Positions 1 to 9,267 of a DNA stretch of 64,000 nucleotides are shown piece after piece. Below the pieces are notes generated by a model that worked only from the letters and a program-made list of their open reading frames with translations, searched no databases and had not been told where the DNA came from. Position numbers and translations under genes: made by a program. Source of the DNA: Polycladidibacter hongkongensis (GTDB lineage Bacteria; Pseudomonadota; Alphaproteobacteria; Rhizobiales; Stappiaceae); the NCBI RefSeq assembly GCF_001561995.1, contig NZ_LLWC01000008.1, positions 1 to 64,000 on the forward strand, in the 5' to 3' direction. Within the stretch, counting starts at the first letter, position 1; each line of letters opens with the position of its first letter.

Positions 1-514
1 ATACGTCGTCTTGTCTTTTATATAGCCAGAACTCGAACTCTCATCCAAATCCTGAGCCGCAGACAGCGCCGCCTACGTTTCTCTTTCTTACTTTATATAA
101 TTGTCAATGAGCACGAGAAAATCAAACAACCAATTCCCTCAAAAACAGAAAACCGAACCGCAACCCCAAATCTCTCTGGAGCTTAGAGCTACCGATAATC
201 TGTCAGATAATCCAGAGCGCATCATGCCGTCGCCGGCAGCGCCGTCGCTCTCGATGGCCCGACTTATAGGACCAACATTAAAAACCGTCAAGCGCTTTTT
301 TCCCAAATGTGAAAAGTTTTTGACACAAACGTCAGTAAGCTGTTCACAATCCACAATCCTATAGAAGGGGCTCAGGGAAACTCACAGGATTACCCGTTAA
401 TTTATGTAGGTTTGCAAATTACGCCCAAATTTTACTAAGTTCTGCTATTAAGCAGTTGCAGCGTTCGGGAGGCCGCCTGAGCAGCAGCCTTGAAGCTTTG
501 GGACCTATTTAAAA
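1..514. other. Upstream region without a convincing gene
   Basis: Short open frames exist on both strands (one near 101-364 on plus, one near 139-354 on minus), but they overlap, lack a clear ribosome binding site and resemble no family I know, so I call no gene. A TTGACA hexamer at 320-325 is followed at about 17-19 bases by only weak -10 candidates. If it is a promoter it would serve the peptidase gene at 515. A stretch near 25-75 vaguely resembles part of a tRNA on the minus strand but does not fold as one. Confidence 0.4.
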
Positions 515-2461
515 ATGCATGTCACTGTGTCACACCACCAACGACCACTCGTTGAGCTCGGCAATGAGCCTGCGCTTTTAATAGAAGGTGCTTCGGCCGG
601 CCAAAACAGCTCGTTGAACGCGCGTTGGTTGATAGGCACGATCCTTACAGGCGTAACCTCATTTACCTTAATGGGGGGCGCGCTATTGGTCGCGCTGGAC
701 GGACATCACTCCATTAGCCGTGCCAACTTGACCAACCAAGATTCACTAGCTGCGGAACTGCAGAGCGCAGACGCCGGCAAGGGCGACATCGCCTCTTTCG
801 ACGAAGACAGCACATCCAATCGGCGCCGCATTTCTGTAAATACCGTCAATCGAAAAGGCGGGCGCGACTTTATCACCAAACAGCCATACGCTGTTGTTGC
901 GGCAGATCTGTTGCAGGCGAAACTCGAGCATTTCGAACAAGAAATACCTGAATTTGATCCTGTGGCGATGTATCAAGGAGAGGTGAGCGGCCCATCAATT
1001 ATTGCCAGTGACGCTGTTTATGGCGCAGACATTGAAGGGGATCTTTCTATATCACAGAAAGATTTTCCGACGGACTTAATGGGCTATGCGACGGACAACC
1101 AGCACTTTACCGATCATGATATACTTGATCAGGTGAAAACCGCCGCGAGATTTATGAGCGAGAACGCCACCGATATCGTCTCAACACCCAAATACTCGCT
1201 GAAGGATTACTCATTCTCCAATATAGCACAACAAGACATGGAGAATTTACAGGTCCGCATTACCCAGGAGAATGTCTCTTTCCAGCCCAAAACAGACTTC
1301 ACACAAACCAGCGAACGGGTAGAAGAACGCTTTATGCCTGTGGCTGAGGAGGCTGTATTCCTTGATATGTTGCTAGATAACGAAGCAACCGAGGCTGAGG
1401 CCAAGGCTATTCTTGAAGCGTTTTCCCAAAGCTACCAGATAGCCGAGCTTGAGGAAGGGCAAGTGTTGCGCTTCGGCCTTTCGCCGCAAGAAGATGGTGG
1501 CAGCAAACTCATTCGCGTTTCCCTCTATGATTATCAAGATCACATCGCGACGGTGGCTCGGACTGACGAAGGCGGCTTCATCGCCTCTGCAGCCCCAACT
1601 GATGAGGCAATCCCCGATGCCTTCGCAGTTGCCGAGGGTGGGGTAAATGATGGGCCTACGCCCACATATTACACAAGCCTTTACGAGACCGCCCTTCAAA
1701 ATGAAATCCCGCGCGAGGTTGTCGAAGAACTCATTCGCATCTACTCGTTCGATCTGGATTACAACGCGACGGTCAAGCCAGGCGACAAGTTTAATGTCAT
1801 CTACAGTCTGAACAACAAACAAACAGCAGCAGGCATCCCGGAGATTCTCTATACCTCTGTTCTTGCCAATGGTCGTGAGCACATTTTCTATCGCTTCCGC
1901 AGCCCTGATGATGGCCAAGTAGACTTTTACGATCGCACCGGAAAAAGCGCCAAGAAGTTCTTGTTGCGCAAACCCATAACCGCAGGGCGCTTCACCTCTG
2001 GCTACGGAATGCGACGCCACCCGATCCGCCGAACCCGCACATTGCATACAGGCGTTGACTGGGCCGCGCCGCGTGGTACACCGATTCTCGCAGCGGGAAA
2101 TGGCACCATCAAAAAGGCAGGATGGGGCGGCGGTTACGGCAAGCGCGTTATCCTAAGTCATGCCAATGGCTATGAAACGACCTACAACCACATGGTCCGC
2201 ATTGCCGAAGGGTTAAAAGCAGGACAACAAGTTTTTCAGGGCCAAGTGATCGGCTATGTGGGCACGACAGGCCTTTCAACAGGCAACCACCTGCACTACG
2301 AAGTGAAAGTAAATGGCCGTTTCGTAAATCCACTTAAGATCAAGCTTCCCAAGGGTCGAACGCTGGACGGCACTCTGCTCACCGCTTTCGAGCGCGAAAG
2401 AGATCGCATCGACGCTTTACGTGAGAAAAAACCTGACGCACAAGTGGTCTCAGGCCTGTAA
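515..2461 (+). CDS. Membrane-anchored M23 family metallopeptidase
   Basis: Predicted peptidoglycan endopeptidase (or a divisome/elongasome activator of the same fold). A hydrophobic segment at about residues 35-60 would anchor the 648-residue protein in the inner membrane with the rest in the periplasm. A long non-catalytic region of about 440 residues precedes the C-terminal LytM/M23 domain (about 490-610). Zinc-binding motifs are intact: HTGVD near residue 510 and HLHYE near 592, so it is probably an active enzyme, unlike degenerate LytM factors. The region just before the domain resembles the OapA/opacity-like module common in large alphaproteobacterial M23 proteins. The start has only a weak GGGA ribosome site. 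It is monocistronic and ends at a shared hairpin terminator facing clpB. Confidence 0.88.
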   Translation: MHVTVSHHQRPLVELGNEPALLIEGASAGQNSSLNARWLIGTILTGVTSFTLMGGALLVALDGHHSISRANLTNQDSLAAELQSADAGKGDIASFDEDSTSNRRRISVNTVNRKGGRDFITKQPYAVVAADLLQAKLEHFEQEIPEFDPVAMYQGEVSGPSIIASDAVYGADIEGDLSISQKDFPTDLMGYATDNQHFTDHDILDQVKTAARFMSENATDIVSTPKYSLKDYSFSNIAQQDMENLQVRITQENVSFQPKTDFTQTSERVEERFMPVAEEAVFLDMLLDNEATEAEAKAILEAFSQSYQIAELEEGQVLRFGLSPQEDGGSKLIRVSLYDYQDHIATVARTDEGGFIASAAPTDEAIPDAFAVAEGGVNDGPTPTYYTSLYETALQNEIPREVVEELIRIYSFDLDYNATVKPGDKFNVIYSLNNKQTAAGIPEILYTSVLANGREHIFYRFRSPDDGQVDFYDRTGKSAKKFLLRKPITAGRFTSGYGMRRHPIRRTRTLHTGVDWAAPRGTPILAAGNGTIKKAGWGGGYGKRVILSHANGYETTYNHMVRIAEGLKAGQQVFQGQVIGYVGTTGLSTGNHLHYEVKVNGRFVNPLKIKLPKGRTLDGTLLTAFERERDRIDALREKKPDAQVVSGL

Positions 2462-2472
2462 ACCGAAAAGAA

Positions 2473-2502
2473 AAGCCGCCATTCGCTATGGCGGCTTTTT
2501 TA
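2473..2502. terminator. Bidirectional rho-independent terminator
   Basis: A perfect 10-bp stem (AAGCCGCCAT paired with ATGGCGGCTT) with a 5-base loop, flanked by an A-run on one side and a T-run on the other. It lies between the convergent M23 gene and clpB and can stop transcription from both. Confidence 0.9.
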
Positions 2503-2510
2503 TTCAAGCA

Positions 2511-5093
2511 TTAATCAGCTTTCTTGTTAAACAACAGCCGCTCACCCGCAGCCTCACAAGCCACACGCTCACCTTCGCGAATCTTACCGGCAAGCAGCAT
2601 CTCCGCCAACGGATCTTGTACCTGCTTCTGGATTACGCGCTTCAACGGGCGTGCGCCATACGCAGGGTCATAGCCCTTGTCAGCAATCCACTGTACAGCC
2701 CCATCATCCATCTCAAGTTCAATGCCACGTGGATCAAGCAGCTTCTGCAGCCGCGCAAGTTGGACGCCAACGATGCGAGACATATGTGCCCGTTGCAGGC
2801 GATGGAACAAGATAATCTCGTCAAGCCGATTCAAAAACTCGGGCCGAAAATGCGCGCGCACCGCATCCATCACCGGCTCACAGACCGCGTCAACATCCTC
2901 ACCCTCTTCTTGCGCACTGAGGAACTCTGCACCAAGGTTGGAGGTGAGAATAATCAGAGTATTGCGGAAATCGACAGCACGCCCCTGCCCATCTGTCAAT
3001 CGACCCTCATCAAGTACCTGCAAAAGCACATTGAAAACATCCGTGTGCGCTTTCTCGATCTCGTCAAAAAGCACCACCTGATAAGGCCGTCGGCGCACTG
3101 CTTCTGTCAGCACCCCACCTTCTTCATAGCCCACGTATCCCGGAGGAGCGCCAATTAGGCGTGCCACACTGTGCTTCTCCATGAATTCTGACATATCAAT
3201 GCGCACCATCGCGCTCTCGTCATCAAAAAGAAAAGCGGCTAATGCTTTGGTTAGCTCCGTTTTCCCAACACCAGTTGGACCTAAGAATAAAAAGGAACCA
3301 ATTGGCCGGTTTGGGTCCTGCAACCCGGCGCGCGCACGCCGCACAGCAGTAGAGACAGCATGCACTGCCTCACTCTGGCCAATGACCCGCTTGCCAAGCT
3401 CGTCTTCCATACGCAGCAATTTCTCACGTTCACCCTCAAGCATTTTGTCGACGGGGATTCCGGTCCAACGAGAAATTACCTGCGCAATATTTTCGCTGTC
3501 GACGGTTTCGTTAAGAATCTCGCCTTCACTTTCGCTGCTCTCAGCCGCGCTTAGCTTGCGCTCAAGATCAGGGATCACGCCATAGGCCAACTCACCTGCC
3601 TTCGCCAAGTCTCCCTGACGTTGCGCTTGCTCCAGCTGTGTGCGCGCTTCTTCTAGCTGCTCCTTGATTTTCTGCTCGGACGACAGCTTGTCCTTCTCAG
3701 CTTGCCACCGTTGGGTTAATGCGCGTGACTGCTCTTCAAGGTCATTCAGCTCTTCTTCCAATTTGGAAAGTCGATCCCGCGTCGCGTCATCATCTTCACG
3801 TTTCAACGCTTCACGTTCAATCTTCAGCTGAATAATCCGCCGATCCAGCTCGTCCAGCTCTTCAGGCTTGGAATCAACCTGCATCCGCAACCGGCTAGAC
3901 GCTTCATCGATCAAATCAATCGCTTTATCCGGCAAAAAGCGATCCGTTATGTAACGATCAGACAGCGTGGCAGCTGAGACAATCGCCCCATCCGCGATGC
4001 GCACACCGTGGTGCAGTTCGTATTTTTCTTTAATGCCCCGCAAAATGGAAATGGTGTCTTCCACCGTGGGCTCACTCACGAACACCGGTTGAAAGCGCCG
4101 CGCCAAAGCAGCATCTTTCTCCACATGCTTGCGGTACTCATCCAGTGTTGTTGCGCCGACACAATGCAATTCACCGCGCGCCAATGCAGGCTTTAACAAG
4201 TTCGAAGCATCCATCGCCCCGTCACTTTTGCCAGCACCTACCAATGTATGCATCTCATCGATGAACAAAACCACGCCACCCTCGGCGGCTTGCACTTCTG
4301 AAAGTACACCCTTGAGACGCTCTTCAAACTCGCCTCGATACTTCGCACCGGCAATGAGTGCCCCCATATCGAGCGCCAGCAATTGCTTATCACGTAAAGA
4401 TTCAGGTACATCGCCATTTACAATCCTTAGAGCAAGCCCTTCGGCAATAGCCGTTTTGCCCACTCCCGGTTCACCTATGAGCACCGGATTGTTTTTTGTG
4501 CGTCGCGACAAAACCTGAATAGCACGACGAATCTCTTCATCGCGCCCGATTACAGGATCCAATTTGCCGTCCCGCGCTGCTTGCGTCAGGTCCTGCGCGT
4601 ACTTTTTCAGCGCATCATACTGGTTTTCGGCAGAAGCACTGTCGGCAGTTCGCCCTTGGCGAAGGCTATTAATCGCCTCATTTAGGGCAGAGGCTGAAAC
4701 ACCGCCCTGCGACAAGGCTTTTCCGGCCTTGCTGTTGCTATCCATCGCCATAGCGAGCAAGACGCGCTCAACGGTCACAAAGCTGTCTCCGGCTTTTTCA
4801 GCCAATTTTTCAGCCTGATCAAACAAGCGCGCAGTTTCTGCTGCCAGATAAAGCTGCCCGTTTCCACCAGAAACCTTTGGCAGGGCGTTCAAATCACTCT
4901 CTACTTGCAAGCGGGCATCCATCGAGCGCCCACCGGCGCGGTCAATGAGGCCTGCGCACATGCCCTCTTTGTCATCCAGAAGCACTTTCAGCAAGTGCTC
5001 TGGCGTAAACTGCTGATGCCCTTGCCCTAACGCGTAGGTTTGCGCGGACTGGATAAATCCCCGAACGCGTTCACTGTACTTTTCAATGTTCAT
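2511..5093 (-). CDS. clpB: ATP-dependent disaggregase ClpB
   Basis: Hsp100 chaperone that extracts polypeptides from aggregates together with DnaK/DnaJ in the cytosol. The 860-residue length is normal for the family. The order is: N-terminal Clp_N repeats (about 1-150), first AAA+ module with Walker A GEPGVGKT (about 206), long coiled-coil middle domain rich in E/K/R (about 410-530), second AAA+ module with Walker A GPTGVGKT (about 606), and the D2-small domain. The middle domain distinguishes it from ClpA and ClpC. The ATG is preceded by AGGAG at good spacing. Heat-shock (RpoH) control is typical for the family, but I could not identify a clear RpoH promoter in the 170 bases upstream. Confidence 0.98.
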   Translation of the reverse strand: MNIEKYSERVRGFIQSAQTYALGQGHQQFTPEHLLKVLLDDKEGMCAGLIDRAGGRSMDARLQVESDLNALPKVSGGNGQLYLAAETARLFDQAEKLAEKAGDSFVTVERVLLAMAMDSNSKAGKALSQGGVSASALNEAINSLRQGRTADSASAENQYDALKKYAQDLTQAARDGKLDPVIGRDEEIRRAIQVLSRRTKNNPVLIGEPGVGKTAIAEGLALRIVNGDVPESLRDKQLLALDMGALIAGAKYRGEFEERLKGVLSEVQAAEGGVVLFIDEMHTLVGAGKSDGAMDASNLLKPALARGELHCVGATTLDEYRKHVEKDAALARRFQPVFVSEPTVEDTISILRGIKEKYELHHGVRIADGAIVSAATLSDRYITDRFLPDKAIDLIDEASSRLRMQVDSKPEELDELDRRIIQLKIEREALKREDDDATRDRLSKLEEELNDLEEQSRALTQRWQAEKDKLSSEQKIKEQLEEARTQLEQAQRQGDLAKAGELAYGVIPDLERKLSAAESSESEGEILNETVDSENIAQVISRWTGIPVDKMLEGEREKLLRMEDELGKRVIGQSEAVHAVSTAVRRARAGLQDPNRPIGSFLFLGPTGVGKTELTKALAAFLFDDESAMVRIDMSEFMEKHSVARLIGAPPGYVGYEEGGVLTEAVRRRPYQVVLFDEIEKAHTDVFNVLLQVLDEGRLTDGQGRAVDFRNTLIILTSNLGAEFLSAQEEGEDVDAVCEPVMDAVRAHFRPEFLNRLDEIILFHRLQRAHMSRIVGVQLARLQKLLDPRGIELEMDDGAVQWIADKGYDPAYGARPLKRVIQKQVQDPLAEMLLAGKIREGERVACEAAGERLLFNKKAD

Positions 5094-5266
5094 AGGAACT
5101 CCTATCTGCCTTTCGCCCGAAGCACGGAAGACGGTTTGGATCTATGAGCCTTCCATAAGCACTCATAGCGGGAAAACTGTTCCCTACCCGTTGATATAGT
5201 GAGGCAAATCTGCATCAAAATAGGTAGCAGCTTTTTTTCTCACATTTTAAAAACGGAACCCACCCC

Positions 5267-6028
5267 ATGGCTATAGTTAAAGCACTATATTCCTATCCCG
5301 TTAAAGGTCTGAGCGGCCACCCTTGGCAATCAGTAGATTTGGATCAAGGGGGTACAATGCCATGGGATCGTGCCTTTGCTATTGAAAATGGCCCATCAGG
5401 CTTTGATCAGGCTGAACCAAACCACATTTCAAAGAGCCGCTTCATTGTATTGATGCGCTTTGCACAGCTTGCCGCCCTGACAACGCACTTCGATCCAAAG
5501 GAATGCTCCTTGCACATCACCCGAGGTGACGAGCAGCTCATTAAAGCTAGCCTGATATCCGATGATGGAAAAAAGCAAATCGAAGCATTATTTGAAAGCT
5601 ACTTACAAGGAGAATTGCGCGGCCCGGCGAAAGTGTTGAGCGCTCCCGGTCACTCCTTTTCCGATCTAAGAAGCAAGCGGCTGCATGTACTAAATCGCGC
5701 AAGCCTTGCCGACGCCGAGAAAGTAATTGGCCGCGCCCTGCCTGAGGAACTTTTCAGGGCAAATGTTATTCTGGAAGGGCTTGAACCCTGGGAAGAGCAC
5801 ACTTGGGAAGGCAAAACCTTAACCACCGCTAATGGACTTAAGCTGCAATTTCACAAACGTACACAGCGTTGCAACGCTGTAAACGTCAATCTCACGAGGG
5901 CAAAGTTTGAAGGCAACCTGCTGCAAGATCTCAATGAGCACTTTGGGCATATGGATATGGGGGTCTATTTTGAGGTAACAGCACCAGGGCCCCTTGCAGT
6001 GGAAGAAAAATTGGCTCTAGCCCCCTAA
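5267..6028 (+). CDS. MOSC domain-containing protein
   Basis: The 253-residue protein has an N-terminal MOSC beta-barrel (starting with the typical YPVKGLSG motif near residue 9) followed by a MOSC domain. A conserved cysteine sits in RCNAVNVN at about residue 200. That residue is thought to carry sulfur or bind the molybdenum cofactor in this family (mARC and YcbX relatives). No ferredoxin domain is fused, unlike E. coli YcbX. Relatives reduce N-hydroxylated bases or handle sulfur for molybdoenzymes; the substrate here is unknown. It is divergent from clpB and ends at a strong hairpin. The ribosome site is weak. Confidence 0.85.
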   Translation: MAIVKALYSYPVKGLSGHPWQSVDLDQGGTMPWDRAFAIENGPSGFDQAEPNHISKSRFIVLMRFAQLAALTTHFDPKECSLHITRGDEQLIKASLISDDGKKQIEALFESYLQGELRGPAKVLSAPGHSFSDLRSKRLHVLNRASLADAEKVIGRALPEELFRANVILEGLEPWEEHTWEGKTLTTANGLKLQFHKRTQRCNAVNVNLTRAKFEGNLLQDLNEHFGHMDMGVYFEVTAPGPLAVEEKLALAP

Positions 6029-6034
6029 AGAAAA

Positions 6035-6060
6035 ACCCCGGCTTATTACCGGGGTCTTTT
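6035..6060. terminator. Bidirectional rho-independent terminator
   Basis: Stem ACCCCGG/CCGGGGT with a 7-base loop, T-rich on the plus side and preceded by five A residues, so it also works on the minus strand. It separates the convergent MOSC and DUF4167 genes. Confidence 0.88.
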
Positions 6061-6062
6061 TA

Positions 6063-6857
6063 TCAGCTCTCAGCAGGCTCTGATGCTGGGCTTTCAGGTG
6101 CAACAGCAACTGGTGTGTCCGGTGCTCCTGCCTCGCCCTCCGCCTTCTTAGGCGCGCGACGGGTACGCCCCGTCGCAGAGCGCGGCGTGCGTGCGCGCTT
6201 GGGCTTTGGTGCGGCCTCTTCTTCACCACCTTCACCCATTGGAGCATCCCCCTCAGGCAAGGCAGCAGCGGGTGCCCCGCTCACACGGCGCACACCACGT
6301 CCACGCACACCACGGGTGCGCCTACGCGGCTTGTCATCAACATCACTACCCTCAGCATCTGCTGGCTTTTCCGCCGCGTCGGCCGCAGAAGCTGCTTCAA
6401 CTTCCGCCGGTGTCGGCATATGCGGAATAAACGGCTGCGGCGCATCTAGACCCATTACCGGCTCGGCAACAGCCTCAGCCTTAACCTTAGGCTGCGATAT
6501 CGCCTCAGGTGCCTCGACAACATCTGCAGCTGGCTCGGCGCCATTGCCCTGTTGCGGAGTATTTTCCTGACCGCGCTGACTATGCCCAGCAGAGTTCTGC
6601 GGAGAGTTTTGCCCCTGCGCAGAAGCAATAATCCGCTGATAGTGTTCGGCGTGCTGGAGGTAGTTCTCGCCCATCACCCGATCACCAGAAGCTTGCGCAT
6701 CACGCGCCAACTGCTGATATTTCTCGGCGATATGCATCGCGGTGCCGCGGATTTTTACATCCGGTCCGTTGGACTCGAAACTACGTGTAAGTGGATTAGG
6801 CGCCTTCCGACCACCGCGGCCACGCATACGCTTGTTATTTTGATTTCCTGGTCTCAT
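6063..6857 (-). CDS. DUF4167 domain-containing protein
   Basis: A 264-residue alphaproteobacterial protein of unknown function. The N-terminus (starting MRPGNQNNKRMRGRGGRK) is Gly/Arg-rich and suggests nucleic-acid binding. The conserved core (about residues 20-80, around FESNGPDVKIRG and EKYQQLARDA) defines DUF4167. The rest is low-complexity Ala/Pro/Glu with Arg/Lys clusters and is probably disordered. I chose the ATG at 6857 because homologues begin at this motif; the open frame continues 34 codons further upstream without family resemblance. It lies downstream of prfA-prmC, as usual in Rhizobiales, which hints at a translation- or RNA-related role (inference). Confidence 0.85.
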   Translation of the reverse strand: MRPGNQNNKRMRGRGGRKAPNPLTRSFESNGPDVKIRGTAMHIAEKYQQLARDAQASGDRVMGENYLQHAEHYQRIIASAQGQNSPQNSAGHSQRGQENTPQQGNGAEPAADVVEAPEAISQPKVKAEAVAEPVMGLDAPQPFIPHMPTPAEVEAASAADAAEKPADAEGSDVDDKPRRRTRGVRGRGVRRVSGAPAAALPEGDAPMGEGGEEEAAPKPKRARTPRSATGRTRRAPKKAEGEAGAPDTPVAVAPESPASEPAES

Positions 6858-7256
6858 TCTGCCGTTGACTCTCAAGAACGGCGATCGGCAATGCCGACCT
6901 TCCATTTGGATTGCCCCTGCCAAGCAGGAACAGCCATCAAAAACTAGTGTGCCAGACACATTCAGGCCTAGCAGTCGAAATGCAATCGCATTCGATTATC
7001 AAAAATCTGTTGTCATGCGATAGGCCAACGCCAAAAGGTTTCCATACGGAACGCAGAGCCAGACACTTATTTGAGGGTCGCCCTATATGCTGTCATGAAC
7101 ATAAAGTACCGGCGCATCTTACTGGTTGCGGCTAAAACAAAACCGCCCACCCCTCAACAGCGCTTTCGCTGGTTCTGCTTGTCGGCAAGGAAGAAACTAC
7201 CCTGTTTCCTTCCATAAACCAAGACCTTTTTTTAGGTCCTCCAAAAACCGTGGAAA
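6858..7256. other. Intergenic region between prmC and the DUF4167 gene
   Basis: About 400 bases with no credible gene on either strand. Just downstream of prmC (minus strand) there is a 6-bp inverted repeat around an A-rich loop (about 7220-7242) without a proper U-tract, at best a weak terminator. The gap suggests that the DUF4167 gene has its own promoter, but no clear hexamer pair was found. Confidence 0.4.
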
Positions 7257-8117
7257 TCAGCGGAATAACGCCTCGATTACGCGGTCCTGCCCCGCTAGAT
7301 CTTGATGACACCTAGCGAAAATCGCATTGTTTTTTTTCGCAATATCAAGAACATCAGCGGCCTGATCGAAACCAATTTCCAACATCATCGCCCCCCCCTT
7401 GCGCAACAAATGCGAGGCGTTTTGTAGCAAAACGGGATAAGGCGTTAACCCGTCATCTCCTCCATCAAGCGCAAGCATGGGATCATGCGTACGAACCTCT
7501 TCTGAAAGCTCTGCAACCACGCGACTGCGGATATAAGGAGGGTTGGAAAGCACCATATCAAATCCACCTGAGAGAGCAGATACATAGTCCGCCTGAACTG
7601 GTAGAAAACGCGCGCCAACTCCATTTGCCTCGGCATTTTTCCGTGCGGTGGTTAGTGCACCAGCCGACAAATCAACAGCAACACACTGTGCATTGGGCAG
7701 CTCGCTCAGCATAGCAACGGCAATTGCACCACTTCCCGTCCCAATATCTGCAAGTTTAAGCGGCGCCTCACGCAGCCCTTGCGCATCCACCCAGCGCAAG
7801 GCAACCTCGACAAGTGTTTCTGTATCCGGCCGTGGTTCCAGTGTGTCCGGGCCAAGCGTAAATCGCAGCCCCCAAAACTCTCGCCAACCAATTATTCGGT
7901 GCACAGGTTTACCCGCCACGCGTTGCCCGGCCCATAGACGCACCTGCTCTGCCACGTCTGGCGATAAAACCCTGTCAAACTCTAGTGGTAATGAAGCCGC
8001 GGCGATTCCACTAGCCTCACTTACCAAAATGCGAGCATCAAGAGCAGCCTCGCTAATCCCCGCGTCCTTTAACAAACAGCGCGTTTCAATGAGCAGCTGC
8101 TCAAGCCGTAGTCCCAC
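7257..8117 (-). CDS. prmC: Peptide chain release factor N5-glutamine methyltransferase
   Basis: PrmC (HemK) methylates the glutamine of the GGQ motif in release factors, using S-adenosylmethionine. Visible are the N-terminal helical domain, the SAM-binding DIGTGSGAIAVA motif in the middle, and the substrate-gripping NPPY tetrapeptide (near residue 190). I place the start at the GTG at 8117, four bases after the prfA stop, giving 286 residues that begin just before the family's usual LEQLL motif. An ATG at 8162 would add 15 residues but overlap prfA. The pairing with prfA, its substrate, is the classic arrangement and supports the assignment. Confidence 0.93.
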   Translation of the reverse strand: MGLRLEQLLIETRCLLKDAGISEAALDARILVSEASGIAAASLPLEFDRVLSPDVAEQVRLWAGQRVAGKPVHRIIGWREFWGLRFTLGPDTLEPRPDTETLVEVALRWVDAQGLREAPLKLADIGTGSGAIAVAMLSELPNAQCVAVDLSAGALTTARKNAEANGVGARFLPVQADYVSALSGGFDMVLSNPPYIRSRVVAELSEEVRTHDPMLALDGGDDGLTPYPVLLQNASHLLRKGGAMMLEIGFDQAADVLDIAKKNNAIFARCHQDLAGQDRVIEALFR

Positions 8118-8121
8118 TACC

Positions 8122-9195
8122 TTAAAGCCCTTCAGCTGCGAGCAGATTTGCCTGATGATCAAGGATCAAGGCATCCACAACCTCCTCCAGCCCATCACCA
8201 GCAACAATCTGTTCCAACTTGTAAAGCGTCAAGCCGATACGATGGTCAGTCACCCGTCCCTGCGGGTAGTTATAGGTGCGAATGCGTTCAGAGCGATCAC
8301 CAGAGCCCACCTGAAGACGCCTTGCTTCTGTCCGTTCAGAGGCGGCGCGCTCGCGCTCCACTTCAAAGATTTTTGCGCGCAATAGCTTCATTGCACGGTC
8401 TTTGTTCTTATGCTGCGAGCGCTCATCCTGAACCGCAACAACAATACCTGTTGGCTCATGCGTGATACGAACAGCGGAATCTGTGGTGTTGACGTGCTGC
8501 CCACCGGCACCAGACGCACGATAGGTATCAATGCGCAGTTCTGATGGGTTAATTTCCACGTCCACTTCTTCTGCCTGCGGCAACACGGCGACGGTTGCAG
8601 CAGAAGTGTGGATTCGGCCACCGGATTCGGTTTCCGGCACACGCTGAACACGATGAACCCCAGATTCAAACTTGAATTTGGCAAACACTTCAGCGCCTGT
8701 TACCGCAGCAACGATCTCCTTAAAGCCACCAACTTCACCCTCGCTAGAGGACATAACCTCCACTTTCCAGCCATTCAGCTCGGCAAAGCGCTGATACATA
8801 CGAAAGAGATTACCGGCAAACAGCGCAGCTTCGTCACCACCAGTACCAGCACGAACCTCAAGAATAACATCATGGGAATCAGCCTTATCCCGTGGCAGCA
8901 GGCCAATGCGCACCTTCTGCACCAGCTCTTCGACCTGCTCTTCGAGCTCGGCCTTTTCAAGCTCGGCCAATTCGCGCATTTCCGCATCAGTGCTGCTGTC
9001 ATCTAGCAGCAGCTTCGCCCCTTCCAGATCTTCCTCCGCCTTACGCAGATCTCGAATAGTGTGCACAATTGGTTCCAGCTCCGCATAATCACGCGACAGC
9101 TTGATATAAACCGCCGGTTCCGGACCAGAAGCCATTTCGGCTTCAATCTGCTCAAAGCGGGACAGCAGGGTATCTAGTTTTTCAGGCGCTAGCAT
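8122..9195 (-). CDS. prfA: Peptide chain release factor 1
   Basis: RF1 recognises UAA and UAG stop codons and triggers peptide release. The 357-residue protein has the GGQ catalytic motif (GAGGQHVN, about residue 230), whose Gln is methylated by the neighbouring PrmC. The RF1 family N-terminus and the coiled coil at about 60-90 are present. I rely on overall similarity rather than on the PxT anticodon tripeptide to separate it from RF2. No programmed frameshift is present, consistent with RF1. It lies in a minus-strand run lysC-ptsP-prfA-prmC with a 72-base gap to ptsP. Confidence 0.97.
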   Translation of the reverse strand: MLAPEKLDTLLSRFEQIEAEMASGPEPAVYIKLSRDYAELEPIVHTIRDLRKAEEDLEGAKLLLDDSSTDAEMRELAELEKAELEEQVEELVQKVRIGLLPRDKADSHDVILEVRAGTGGDEAALFAGNLFRMYQRFAELNGWKVEVMSSSEGEVGGFKEIVAAVTGAEVFAKFKFESGVHRVQRVPETESGGRIHTSAATVAVLPQAEEVDVEINPSELRIDTYRASGAGGQHVNTTDSAVRITHEPTGIVVAVQDERSQHKNKDRAMKLLRAKIFEVERERAASERTEARRLQVGSGDRSERIRTYNYPQGRVTDHRIGLTLYKLEQIVAGDGLEEVVDALILDHQANLLAAEGL

Positions 9196-9267
9196 CCGCG
9201 CGCAACTCCTCAGAAAAAGCAGGTCAAAGCAACACGCATCTGTCTATCCAGTGCGCACTACCGATCT

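Noticed and set aside
25-75. tRNA-like stretch on the minus strand at the window start
   Set aside because: It contains a GTTCGAGTTC string resembling a T-loop, but the flanking T, anticodon and acceptor stems do not pair.
101-364. 87-codon open frame upstream of the M23 gene
   Set aside because: No ribosome site, no recognisable family, and an almost equally long frame on the opposite strand.
1373-2047. 224-codon frame opposite the M23 domain
   Set aside because: Shadow of the conserved peptidase region, with no ribosome site or family resemblance.
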